DNA from: Gnetum montanum
Lineage: Eukaryota > Streptophyta > Gnetopsida > Gnetales > Gnetaceae
Direction: 5' to 3'
Length of the DNA: 64,000 nucleotides
Assembly (NCBI GenBank): GCA_015680685.1
Contig: MNCI01033474.1
Location: 740,009-804,008 of the forward strand
Part shown: positions 47,236 to 58,879 of the stretch, one piece after another
Numbering within the stretch: position 1 is the stretch's first letter
How the letters are laid out: each line of letters opens with the position of its first letter
Position numbers and translations under genes: made by a program
The notes under the pieces: generated by a model
Told to the model about the DNA's origin: nothing
The model's database searches: none
Seen by the model: only the letters and a program-made list of their open reading frames with translations

Positions 47236-48959
47236 CTCTCCTCCTTTTTGGTAATGTTCAAAACTTAAGAAAATGTGTTAGCCTTTATCACAATATCACA
47301 ATACATAAGCTACTTATCCCCTTTTTTGGACATGATCAAAAAGGATGATGCATATAAGCTTGTATCTTAAAGATATATCATTTTAGAACAAAAACATGTA
47401 GTTATGGAGAGCCAGTGCATAATGAGCATAAAACTCTCCTCTTGTATGGTTAGTACCCAAAATAATTCATCCAAACACTTGTAAAAATGTTTCATAATAT
47501 AATTCTAGATAACAATAAACATTTTGTAATGGAATCATATGAAGAGTACACATCTTATTAATTTCATAGGGCTAATGAAGTAAAATTAGTGTTTATCAAA
47601 AGTGACCCTTCATCTATCCACAACAATAAGAAACACATTTGATTCAAGCTTCTTAAAAGATATTTAGGAGCAAGTAACCTGTCTCTAAAGCAATATTCTT
47701 CTAAAAATCCAAGAGCAATTTCAAGACAAGTGAGTGAAAACATGCATATTCAATGTTTAAGAAATACATCTTATCATGTTGAAAAAGTCAAAATATGTCA
47801 AAATATCACAACCAATTATCTAGAAAATTCATAAACTAGTTTATGATTAAAAATTACCTCTATATATATATTTATAAAAAAGGATCTTAGGAACTTAAAA
47901 TGATACATTCTCAACATGCAAAATGTTGGACATGAAGCATTAAATCTTGAATATAGTGCTCATAAGTAAGTTTATATAACTCATAAAGTTCAAGATCTTT
48001 CATCACTAAAGACCATCTTTAGATAAATATTGATAAATAAATGTCCTATTTTTCTTTACCAAATGAATATGCTCTTTCTTGCCTGTTGTTTGATATAGGT
48101 GCTAGATATAGAAAGCTTAGCAATTATGATATCATATCTTTGAGAGAATCACACAAGACTCCTCCTACACCCATATTTTGAAACATCTATTATAGAGAGA
48201 TTGATAGTAATTGTTATTCTCCTCTTGAGCCTTTTAGGGTCTTCATGTTGCAAAGAAATTCCTATTGAAATGTTTCTTTTCTTAGAAGATACATGAATTA
48301 CATTAAAGTTACCAAATCCAATGCTTAATTATCAAACATAAAAAATATTTCAAAAGAAATTGGACTTTATGATTTTGTAGAGAAGCAATGATGCCAAATC
48401 ATTTGGAACATAATACATATATGTTTAAATAACAATGAATGTTCAGCAAAAATATTTTTCTCCATGAATTATAACAAGGGTTTTAAACCACTTACAATCT
48501 AGTTAATAATCCAAAAGATGATTTATCAATAAAAAATTTAAAGTAGCATAATCTTCCATTTAACCATAAATTAATCAAGAAATTTTTCATCACATCATGC
48601 TCATATGTACACAAAAGATAACATAATCACATATACACAGATGATAGCATTTTATCTGACAAACAATAATGCTCACTCATATCAAATATGATTATCTTAA
48701 TATTTGTAGAACCTGGACTTAATTTAATATATTAAGTACTCACCTCTACTTACCTTTCTTGTCAAAGAGAGAGAATATGCTTGCAATGCTAGAGAATGAG
48801 ATTCCTCTTTCAAGGTTTCTCATCTTATGTGCACTTCCTCAATCTTCAAGGCTTGACTCCCTCTCATAAATTTGTTGAAGAGTGTATTCTCATTCTCATC
48901 CTTCTTTTTCTTGATTCTCCAAACTTTCTTTACTCCCTTTTCCTTTTGAGTTTTCCTAT
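47236..48959 (-). other. E3 noncoding interior
   Basis: AT-rich sequence lies between gag and the 3' LTR. In minus orientation the polypurine tract is at 47236-47251. No protease, integrase or RT motif was found. Confidence 0.5.
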
Positions 48960-50145
48960 GATCCTATAAGATTTCCTTTCTTGACACATTTGGATAAGAC
49001 CAAGGAGTTTGATGATATGAGCATGTATTCAATTGATAATATTTTAAATTAAAATTCCTTTTCTTGTATCTTAGCCTATTATTGTAGTAACATCTAATCA
49101 TTATATTGTGATTAAAGTAATTTACCTTTAGAGTTACCTTTTGATTGCTTGTAGAGCTAGTGTTTACCTCATCTTTTGAAGTGGCGTCTTGTTTAGATGA
49201 GGTTGATGTAGATGTGTGTTCTTGTTGGTAATATCCTAGACCACTTTTGTCATTTGTACTTATTCCTTGCCCAAGAACTATTTGAAGAGATTCTTTTCCC
49301 TTGGCTAGCCTCTCATTCACAAGTTTGACATCTATAATTTCTTTCTTAGCCTTCTCATAGGACGAGGTTATTTTTTCATTCTTAGCCCTTAGATCTGAGA
49401 TTTGATTTGTAAGATTAGAAATTTTTATATTAACTAAAGAAATTTCTTGAGCCTTTGTTTTAACTTTTTCATTTAACTTTATGCAAATATTTTAAAAATT
49501 TAAAAGCTCATTACACAATAAATCAAACCTCTTATCTCATTAAGTTCATCATCTGAGGTGTCAGTGTCATTATCAGTGAGAGCCATACAGACGAGGTGTT
49601 AATCCCTTGCATTGTCCTTCATCTCTTCTTCAATTTTCTCTTCATCATTTCTATCCTTTCACTATAACCTGTCATTACTAGGACATTCAGAGACCACATG
49701 ACCTCTTCCACCACATACTAAGCATTCTATTAAAGTTGAATCAACATTAGAACTTGAAATTTTTTTATCTCTTTCCTTAGCTTCAAATTGATTTGGTTTT
49801 TGTTGATTGAGCTCTTGCTCATTTGCTCAATTATATTGGTCAGTTTTTGAATCTTAGTCTTAAGCTCTAAGTTCTCTTTCTTGAGATAAGAACATTCATC
49901 ATTAAGAATTGAAATTTTCATTTCCTTTACAAGTAAAACATCTTTCATTTCAAAACATAAGCTTTGAAAGGAATTAACTTCATGGAAAAACATCCAATAC
50001 ATGTATTCAAAGGAAATATCATTCAAATTTTCATGAGTTTTTTCAATCTTACAAACATAGCCTACTCTATTTCTGAATGTAAAGAAAGAAATACGAGATT
50101 TACCTTTCAAACAAATGTGATCTAGAAATTGATGAAGCATATTAG
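48960..50145 (-). pseudogene. gag: E3 gag, SIRE-like, decayed
   Basis: The minus strand runs from MLHQFLDHICLKGKSRI through a leucine/lysine-rich coiled coil (DECSYLKKENLELKTKIQKL) to a CCHC zinc knuckle CLVCGGRGHVVSEC (49683-49724) and on to an IVLGQGISTNDKSGLGYY block and KKRNFNLKYY. The knuckle and the 'DKSGLGY' wording match copia gag of the SIRE/Maximus type. Several stops and frame changes separate these parts. Gag forms the particle; here it is the only protein-coding remnant of the element. Confidence 0.7.
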
Positions 50146-50227
50146 TCTTTTTTTTCTAGATGTGTCTAAATTTGATAATCGCTTTCATGTTCACTCTTGG
50201 AGATGATGTAGAGTAGAAGAGTACCAA

Positions 50228-50239
50228 GCTTTGATACCA
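50228..50239 (-). other. E3 primer-binding site (tRNA-iMet)
   Basis: The minus strand reads TGGTATCAAAGC just inside the 5' LTR, one change from the expected TGGTATCAGAGC. Confidence 0.75.
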
Positions 50240-50241
50240 CT

Positions 50242-51487
50242 TATTGATCATTGAACTTAGAAGGGGGAGGGGGTATGAATAAGTTCCCCAAATTAAAACT
50301 TAAACAAATAAAGCACACATATAAAATTTAACATGGTTCCCCAAATTAGGTAGTCCACACTCAGTGGGTGGATCTTAAGCATACCTTTGAACATTTTTTC
50401 TCTCAAAATGTGGTTGAAGGGTCCACACCCTGTACAGTCTTCAAGCCCCACTTAGGAGTGTTGTACCATAGCACCAATTACTTAACCTTGCAAGGTCCCT
50501 TCAAGCTTGGAAATGTGGTTTCAAGGCTTCCACAACATTTACAATCTTGAGCTCCACACCAGAGTGTTGTACTACAACACCAAAAACTCAATCTTGTAGG
50601 ATATTGACAAGCTCAAGTACATATATCCCACAGGAAAACAAGAATAAGACTTACAAGGGATAATTGCAACTTAGTTTGCTGATCCTTGTACAATTAGGTA
50701 CAACACACTTTATAATGCCAAAATGATAAAATAATGAGGATCAATATAGAATTCAATTATTACAAATGATTATAAAATTAATACAACAAGTCTTTCACTT
50801 TTCCCAATGCACATGGTATCTTCTTATAACTGCCATGTCTATAAATCCATCTTGGAACTTGTGCAACAACTAGGCAGTGGTCACTAACAGTAATGGAAGA
50901 TTTCTTCTTTGTGTCTAAGACATCTTTTTGTCTTTTTCTTTAATTATTGTAAGACATCTCTCTAAAATCTTCATTCTGGAAGATGTATTTGTCTGGAGAA
51001 AGACATCTTTCTACAATTGGCCTATATTCTATGAAGACATCTTTGTCTAGGGAAAGATGTCTTTGTCTAATGAAAGACATTTGCTATTTTGTAGGGATGT
51101 CTTTGCCTATGCTACCTACTAGAAAGACATCTTTGGTATGTGAAAGACGTCTCTTTTATAGGGGCCAAAAATGAAACTTCTCATTTTGATGCTGGGAGCC
51201 TCTAGATGCTTCCAAACAAGACCCATAGATCTTATAGTCTCCTAGACTCATCAAAATGAGCAAAAAATACTCCAAAATGTTTCAAAACATTTAAGAATCA
51301 TCCTAAAAAAAATGGACATATTTTTCTTGAATTCATTGTATTTTTCCATGCTCCCTTCAGTGCTTGTCATCCTAAATCTACTTGTGATTCCTTGAGTTCT
51401 TTGCTCTTGCTCTTGTAAACATAACAACCACACAAACATCCTTGTACTCCATTTTCCTTAACATTTTGACATTCCAAAAGGTCAAAA
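50242..51487 (-). repeat. E3 5' LTR (about 1246 bp)
   Basis: It is the pair of 45973-47235, showing the shared CTTGGTAGTCCAC-type start block and the GACATCTTT repeats. Confidence 0.8.
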
Positions 51488-52732
51488 ACCATCAACTTGG
51501 TTTCTATAGGATGCTCTAAGGATACTGTCATCCTCAAGTTTAGTGAGGTGGATTTGGTGTAGTAGTGGTTGGCTAGTTAGGTGTCTAGAAACATTCAAGA
51601 AAACATCACAAATGCAAGTTTGCTAGATCCTTTCATGGCCCCTAGCCCAACCATCCATATCTCGAAGATGATGAACATCATTGACTTCTTTAATGAAGGA
51701 ATCAAGAAATTCATCACCCTTGTTCATGGTGTTCCTGTCACCCTGGTCATCAATGAATCCATCTTTACTGACTTCTTTGGTATCCCTCATCATGGCTTGA
51801 AGGTTGTTACCAAAGCATGGAAAGAGGTGGTTCACTGGGACAAAGTGGAAGAGTGGTTAAACACTCACTGTGGTCACAAGGGGTTGTCTCTAGACTAGTT
51901 TTAGGTTGTAGAGCCTAAATAGGTAGCCTAAGAAGTAGTAGCAAAGGTAGAACAACAAGAACTAGCATCCTAGGAAATAGCAGTAGAGGCAAAGCAGAAA
52001 CACCTGGAGGAGGAGCTTCTATAACAGCATGAGAAGGGGTTATCCAATGTTGCATTGGATGATCTTAATGCTATATTTGATGGTTCTTAGCTAGGTGAAT
52101 CCCTTGTTATTGTGCTAGATGATGTCCCAGGTATTCATGAATTTTTTTTCATGTGTCATGTTTTATGTCTTCATGTTTAATGCTTAGTTTTAACTATATA
52201 AGCTATAGTTATGCCTATTGCACCTCTTGATTCCTAACCAGGTACCTCAACCTCTACTTTCTACATGAAACCATGGGTAGAGGTTCCCAATAAGATGGAG
52301 TCCATGCATGGGGTAGCTGAAGACATGGTTGATGGTTGCAACAAATTACTCTTGATGTCGGTATGAAATTTAGTTTATTTTACCTTTGATGGTTTTACTT
52401 TGTTTTTGAATTTTTTCTTATTTTTGTAAGTTTTATGGTTATGTGGTCTTATTGGTTTGGAATTTTTTTGGTTATCTTGTTGCTTATTATTTTTAATGTG
52501 CATGTTTTATTGTTACTTTGTTTATAGTGTCTAAGGTTGGATGGGGTTTTGACTATGCCATGAAAATTGATTCATTTCCTAGCATACCTCTCACAGTGGA
52601 GAATGTACCATGGAAGTTATATGAAAGTGTCAGTTGATGTGCACTTTTATGCTACAAAACTTCATGGAAGTGTTAATGTTCTAGTGAGTTCTTTTGGGAA
52701 TGAGTTATCACATTTGAAAGGAAAACTAAGAG

Positions 52733-52776
52733 GCAGGTGGAGGTGATTAGAGGCAGGGGGAGAGAGAGAGAGAGAT
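52733..52776 (+). repeat. purine tract with (GA)n before a candidate LTR
   Basis: GGTGGAGGTGATTAGAGGCAG is followed by GGGG and (GA)7. It lies directly after the last exon of the multi-exon remnant. It may be a polypurine tract of an element ending here, or a simple repeat. Confidence 0.45.
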
Positions 52777-52781
52777 TAAAA

Positions 52782-54075
52782 TGCCTTTTGGAATGCCAAA
52801 AATGACAATTTGATGGATTTTATGGGAGGTATACACTTTTCTATGCTGGAAAATTCTTACAGTGGGGTAAATCATACCCATCACCAATGTCGAAGGGTGT
52901 GGACCACCTACTTCCAGCATGAAGGCATCAAAATTGATGTGGAGGAGTGTAGGGGATGAACCTCACCTACCCCTAGCATAAAAATGGGGTTATGCTTAGC
53001 ATATAAGGGGTTGACCTTCATCCCTAGCATTGATCTCTCATCCCCCCAACATTGATACCTCCTCCCCAGCTTAGAAGCAACATGGCCAAGATTTCAACAT
53101 TACATCCACTTTAGCAGGAACCTTGTAATGCAAGTGTGGAAGGTTGAAGATCAAATGTGGAAGGAGTAAAGCCAACATGGAAGGTGCATCCCCATTACTA
53201 TTTATGGTAAATGGAATGGCCATGAGGGTATAATACTTTCCATATGTGGTAACCCCCTTAGATTTTGGACACCAAACCCTCTAAACATGGTAGAAATTTG
53301 CAGTAATTTGTAGCCCAATCTGTTAGCCATTTATAGCTAATTTGTAGTCCAAATCATGGCCAAAACCTTATTAAACCAAAATTCGAACACCATTTCAAAG
53401 TTTCACACTCTTGGAAATTGCACATACTTTCCATTTTGAGCATTTTTGCATTTTGGGGATCCAAGTGCTCTTGCTACTTAGCATAAATGCAACTTCTTGG
53501 GGCTTGTCGGTGTAGAACCATTGTAGCCCTATTACCCTTGTTACCCCCTTTGGGATTTGTGCCTAGAGTGTCAATGTTACCCTTCTAGAATCCCTAAATT
53601 CCACTATGGAGCATTTTAACAACCTTAATCCTTCACATTTCTTAACCCTAGTAGTGACCAACATTGTAGATTTTGAGCAACAACAAAGGAAGTTCAAAAA
53701 CATTAGAAGTGGTTGAGCATTTGGATCATGGAGAAGATTCTATCTTCTTCAATGAACTTGGAACTCCTACTTAAGTAAGCCCCCCTTTACTCTTCTATGG
53801 GCACTTTTGTACACACTTCTAAACTCATTCTTTATTCATTTAATAAAGTTTATAGTTTTATTTCATGTACAATTTGTATTCATTTAGGGTTTTCATATCT
53901 ACAATTTTTACACTTTTTTACAACCTTATTTTGCACCCCCTAAGTCCCTAGGTGATCTACTAGATTGTCTAGGGCACCTTGAATCCTATTTTTCTTTAAG
54001 GCCTTAGGGATTCCGGGTTAAGAATATTCGTGGTTGAGAATCACTAGCTTTCAAGTGGCTAAGATTTTTCATTAC
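52782..54075 (+). repeat. candidate 5' LTR of E4
   Basis: This stretch starts TGCC after a purine tract and ends ATTACA about 11 bases before a tRNA-Asn-type primer site. It contains AATAAAGTTTATAG near 53840, a possible polyadenylation signal. The second LTR would lie beyond the window, so the boundaries are unproved. Confidence 0.4.
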
Positions 54076-54086
54076 AATAGTTTTCT

Positions 54087-54103
54087 TGGTGCTAGAAGTA
54101 GGG
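54087..54103 (+). other. E4 primer-binding site (tRNA-Asn)
   Basis: TGGTGCTAGAAGTAGGG matches the complement of the plant tRNA-Asn 3' end (TGGCGCTAGAAGGAGGG) at 15 of 17 positions; one difference is C-to-T in a CG. Confidence 0.65.
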
Positions 54104-55251
54104 CCTCTACACAAGCTCTATGTACAAACCTTTTTTCCAATTTTTCTGCCACAAAACAAATGCTACAACACATCCTCTCCTACCATCAAAATTCAATGTT
54201 GAGGTTGTAGGTAATTTGAGTTTTAGAAAATTTCACGGTAGCTGCTAGAAATTTTAAAGCTAGTGTTGGTATACTACAAAAACTTCATACCCCCTACTAT
54301 GAAAATTTCACAATAAAGCCAGCATGGGTGTTACACCCTCCCCTATGTCCTCCTCCCCTCCCCCCCATGTGGATGTTTGGGAATTGGCAAAAAAATTCAT
54401 AGCAGTTGTTAGGAATTTTTTAGTAAGGCCAACGTTGGTTCCTATGGAAAACCAAATAAATTTTTACTTTAATTTTTGGGAAAAACTTTCAAACCTACCA
54501 AAAGGGTAACCCCTTGGTGCTATGTGGGAGGGTGTAAGATTTTTGATCTTACCCCATTTTATTTCCCCTTATCCACCTTTAGTGTGAGTGTTATGCCTTT
54601 TCATGCACCCCCACCCCAAATGTGGGTGTTACATCCCCCCCTCCCTCAGCTAGGGTGTTATCCCCCTAGATGACCCAAACCTCTTACTGTGAATTTTTTC
54701 CAGCAGGGTCAATGTGTCCACCTACTAAAATGACCTCACCTTTGTAAAAATCGAAGCTTCCAATTTGATTTTTTAGCCAAAACCCAACTTTCTAAGAGTA
54801 AAACCCCTCCCACCAATATTGGCTAGGAAGGTGTGAGATCTTCCTATCTCACCCCTCCCTTCCTTTCACCCTACTACACCTAATATAGATGTAGCTAGGA
54901 AGCCTAGCATAGGTGATGTTTGGAACCATATTTCTAGCTTTCCATTTTTAGAAAATGGATGTACTTCCATTAACTCCCACTTATCATTTATAGTAAGTGA
55001 CTTGTTTTGGCTATTTTTATCATTTTTGACTTTCTGTATAGCTAGGACGCCTAGCGTGGATGGGGTTGATACCACTTTTTATCATATTTATTAAGGGGGT
55101 ATACCCCATTTGATAGCCACCTTACTATTTATAGTAAGTGACATGTTTTTAGCTATTTTTTCGTCTTTTATCCATTTTTAAATTCCACTTGTTGGAATCT
55201 ACACTTTTTCATCTTTTTTAACCTTTTCAAGCAAATTTCAGCATTGTAACC
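54104..55251 (+). other. E4 5' leader
   Basis: It is C-rich in places, with repeated GTGGGTGTTACACCCTCCCC-like and AGCCTAGCATAGG/GCCTAGCGTGG words that echo the palindromes of the E4 intron array. No gene seen. Confidence 0.45.
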
Positions 55252-57046
55252 ATGTCTTTCAGCCAATCAACCATACTACCCCTTAACCTCACAAACATGA
55301 TATCTAGCCAAGATGTAGTTTGTGTTTATGACCTGAAAGACCCTGTGGTCATAGAATGAAGGCAATTGCTTAGGAAAAGAGGTAAAAGCTCAAATTTCAT
55401 AGCTATTAATGAGGAGTTCTATAACTTTCTTTATGCCAATATACAAGCAAGTCTATTGATATCATGCTTTGAATTTGATGCTAAGCATCAATTTGAAATA
55501 TACACTAGGATGGGAAAGAATAGATTCCATCCCCCTATGACCAAATCCCCCTTACCAAATTCTATGCACAAATGCTCATACAACTCATAGAGGTTGATGA
55601 AATTAGTTAGGGAATTATCTTAGAGGATTAGTAAGAGGAGGAAGAGGAGTTTGAGGCTAAACAAGAGTTGAACATCTTCATTGGATGTCTATTCCAATCT
55701 CTGGCTCCCCAAACAACCACATCCAACTCCACATCTCTTACCTTATCAATAGAACAAGTCCCAAGACCCAACTCCCCTCTTATCATTCCTATCATGTTTG
55801 GGTCCACATCCATCATCGCCACACACTAGAGACAACTAGTGTTCTAATCCACCTCCTTGTTTGCATCAATGTCCTTTGCTAAAAAAACATAACTTCATTC
55901 AGTCAGCCATGGTGAGGTCTACCTCACCATCTCCCTTTGACATACCAACAGGACCCTCATTAGGCCCTCAAGCAACACAAGCATCTCATACTCTATTTGT
56001 CCCATTTGTGCCTCAAGTTTTGGCATAAACATATTTTTCCTTGTTTAGCCCATCTATGACTACCATAACCCAGTCTCTCCCTTTGATACCATAGCATATC
56101 TCAAGGCCACAAGCCTCTCAACCCCAAGTTTTATAACTTCTTCCTCAATTGTCAACAGAAGCACCATGGCCCATAGGAATGCCCCAAGGCTTGGGTCAAG
56201 CCTTCCAAATGATCCAAGACCTTAACAAAGAGCTGCAAAAACTTAAAGTCAATAGAACATAGATGGTCAAGGTTCTAGATTTCTACAATGATGATCCTAT
56301 AAGTCCTATAGTGCCTTAGGTAACCTTGCCCATAGGATTGCCTATTCCAAACTTCACCAAATACAATGATGAAAGGGATCCCAACACACATCTAGTAATC
56401 TTCTAGTTTGAGTACCTCTTCTTGCAACCTTGGCCTCACACAATACTGAGAATATTTCCTGTGTCTCTCAAGGAAAAGGCTCTAGATTGGTATCAAACCT
56501 TTCATAGGGGTTCCATATCTTCCCTTGAGGACCTCATTAACTAATTTTTCAACCACTTTAGATACAACTTAAATCCAAATGCCACATTAGATTAGTTGAT
56601 GAAGGTTATTTTGTGTCCACTTGAACTAGTCAAAAGGTTCATTCAAAGGTGGAACTTAATACTTAATGAAATCCTAGAGCCTATTGTTAAAACCCACATT
56701 TTGGTCATCTACAAGGGAGTAGTAAAAAAAATTCATCAAATCGAAGCTATACTATTTAGAGCCTCAGTCATTAAGCCAAGCCTTTTCACAAATCAAGAAC
56801 ATTAAGGAGGTAGTTGAGGCAAGAAACGATTTGGCTTACATGGCCTACAAAAATCAACATGTGAGAAGGGATAGGGATAGAACCAAACAAGATTATACAA
56901 CCATGGCTAGAATAATGAAAGAGTTAAATAAAGGGAAAAGGAGGGGATCATCACCATCCAACACATCTCTTGACTCATCACAACCATCCACTTCCTACAC
57001 TCCAAATCAACCAAGACCAAACTTTGGATGTAAGGATAGGTCTTAG
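55252..57046 (+). pseudogene. gag: E4 gag, decayed
   Basis: Likely start at ATG 55252 (MSFSQSTILP, then DVVCVYDLKDPVV). A Pro/Ser/Gln-rich part follows, then the gag domain at about 56310-56790: GLPIPNFTKYNDERDPNTHL, FPVSLKEKALDWYQTFHRG, SISSLEDLI, FFNHFRYNLN, ELVKRFIQRWNLI. The frame shifts near 56800 and continues as YMAYKNQHVRRDRDRTKQ to about 57046. The wording (DP..HL, W(Y/F), F.R...) is that of Tat/Ogre gag. Numerous stops are at positions where Gln or Trp fits. Confidence 0.75.
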
Positions 57047-57859
57047 TACATGAGGTTGCCTATGAATCCCTCTGCACTTCTAGAATAGTTGCTTAAAGAC
57101 AACTATATACAACATAAGTAACTATCTAAAGAAGCTCATAAGAGGTACAATCACCTTTGTGACATAGCTAGAGACCCAACAAAAGCTACCAAAGATGATC
57201 CTAAGCTACTAAGGTACTTTAGACTAGATAGGTATTTCCATTATTATCAAATGGCTAGTCATGACATTGATTTTTCCTAGCATTAAAGGATGACCTCTAG
57301 AAGATGATAAACTACATAGAGTTGGTAGTTAATGAGTCAAACTCTCCAAGTGCTAACAAAAACTCCTATACTATGGCCTTGTTAATGAAAACCAAATAGT
57401 CTAATCCCCCTAGGGAATTGTTTGTCATTAGAGTATCACCATGATCCCAAAGCACAAATCCTAGAGACTCATTTGTCATATGGGTACCACCTCCTTTGGC
57501 CCCTAAGGTGCCTTTCATCATGCATGTCCCTCCTCCAGTGGCTTCAACATCATAATGTAATTAATAGATTGCTAATCCTCCAAATCCCAAGGAACCCTTT
57601 GTTATCTGGGTTCCTCTAATTTCAACAATCAAAATCACAACAACATGTGACCAAAGCCCATCTATCGTGGCCCATAACGCATAGGTTAGCAGGAAACCAT
57701 CATCATCATGGTGATAAAAGCAACTTGTTGTCAAACCAACAAATAAGGCCACTGAAGGTAACCCACCTAGACCTACATTGAGGTCAACTATGCCCATGGA
57801 GAAGGAGCCCAAAGCACATGCATCGAAGCCCAAGCCACAAACCCAAGGAAGGATGGAGA
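57047..57859 (+). other. E4 gag-protease linker, decayed
   Basis: Low-complexity proline- and threonine-rich wording is in frame in places, otherwise broken. A long minus-strand open frame over 57561-57983 is incidental to this coding strand. Confidence 0.4.
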
Positions 57860-58600
57860 AGGTTAGAATCACCAAGGTTGAAACATTATGTGCTAAGGAA
57901 ATGAACTTCCTCATAATCATGGACCAATCCAAATGATCCCTAAAATAAAAGGACACAATATTGAACTTGTATGACTTGGTCATGACATCTTTTGCACATA
58001 GGGATAAACTACCTTAGGTGTTAACCTCCATCCTTGTGAGCAAAGACATGCTTGCTAAAGAAGAGGCAATCTACTCTATCTTTAAGCAAGCTTTACTTAG
58101 AGAAAATAAGCATCAACCCATGCTTAACTTTTGTGATAGTGAGGTGAAGATTGACTCTTGAAATGGAAAAGTCCTATTTGCTCCTCTCCTTATCACTATA
58201 TGCATTGGTAGGTACAAGGTTCATCATGTTCATGTTGATGATGGGGTAGCCAACAAATGTGATATCACATTCTATTGTTGATAAACTCAGCTTAACCAAT
58301 AATATGCTAGAGAACACTAACTCAATACTTAATTCATTTAATGACGCACAAGTAGTAGTGTGAGGTTCCATATCTTTGGACTTTGTAACTAGTGAGTAGT
58401 TTCCCACATTCACCAACTTCCTAGTAGTTGAAGAGACATCCAGGTTTAACTTGATCCTAAGGAGATCATGGGTGGTGAAGCTCTGAGAAATTTCATCTTC
58501 TATACATCAAGAGATTCACTTACCATATGAAGGTGGGGAAATTATGACCCATGGGACAATGTTTTGGTACCCTTAGTTAGCTATGTCAACATAGACCATA
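57860..58600 (+). pseudogene. pol: E4 aspartic protease, decayed
   Basis: The plus strand reads VRITKVETLCAKEMNFLII, then APLLITICIGRYKVHHVHVDDGVANK, where VDDG replaces the usual V(D)DGG/S active site region, followed by LVVEETSRFNLILRRSWVV and SSIHQEIHLPYEGGEI. These match the Tat-type protease (YKV..V.VDDG, Y..ILGR.W, STLHQ..KFP). It would cleave the Gag-Pol precursor; stops make it inactive. Confidence 0.65.
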
Positions 58601-58879
58601 GTTCAGAGGTGGAGTTTCAAGAGGAAACTCCCAACACTTAAATTAGGGCCAACCACAATGAGAATAATAACAATGCAAATAAAACCAACTCTGTGACACT
58701 AAATGACCAATGAAAATTCATATAGGTGATCATTCTAAACAAGAGAAATGATGAGCATAGAAATGTATGAAATTGAGTAATTGATTTGTCAAAGATCAAA
58801 CAAAAAATTCCCAACAAACACCTTATACTCTCTCTTGTTAAGGATTGTTTGTTTACTTTTGCAACATTGTATCATGTTT

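Larger units (their letters stand above)
45973..51487 (-). mobile_element. E3: gag-only SIRE-like copia element
   Basis: This 5,515-bp minus-strand element has LTRs at 45973-47235 and 50242-51487 and ACCAT duplications on both sides (45968-45972, 51488-51492). It has a tRNA-iMet primer site (TGGTATCAAAGC) next to the right LTR and a purine tract (AAAAGGAGGAGAG) next to the left LTR. The 3-kb interior contains a gag with one zinc knuckle but no pol. LTR ends are not canonical TG..CA on the left side in minus reading (TTTTGA), so the boundary is good only to a few bases. Confidence 0.75.
43268..52747 (+). pseudogene. multi-exon coding remnant of unknown function, split by E3
   Basis: Likely exons: about 43268-43515 (MAFTSKN, ALRGLYNLPWPLIDEG, later DEIEVCKIPMIDLGNFYE in a shifted frame), a T-rich intron of about 1.4 kb, about 44990-45354 (ending PSIVYYLEG), 45447-45721 (YMVYDHGLIKSD, MTLGVFTKDQVVRL, VPTLPSSRKK), 45956-52130 (ATSSSTINLVS, then across E3 to FMAPSPTIHISKMMNIIDFF, an acidic/glutamine-rich helix and LNAIFDGS), 52240-52356 and 52528-52747. 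Introns at 45355-45446, 45722-45955, 52131-52239 and 52357-52527 start GTAAGG or GTAT and end TAG/CAG; the last three join the frame exactly. Stops inside are mostly TAG/TAA where Gln fits. I recognise no family; a captured host gene or an ORF of a large gypsy element are both possible. Confidence 0.5.

Noticed and set aside
57561-57983. 140-codon minus-strand open frame
   Set aside because: It lies antisense to the E4 gag-protease linker and protease start, has no recognisable motif, and is explained by loss of stops on the complementary strand.
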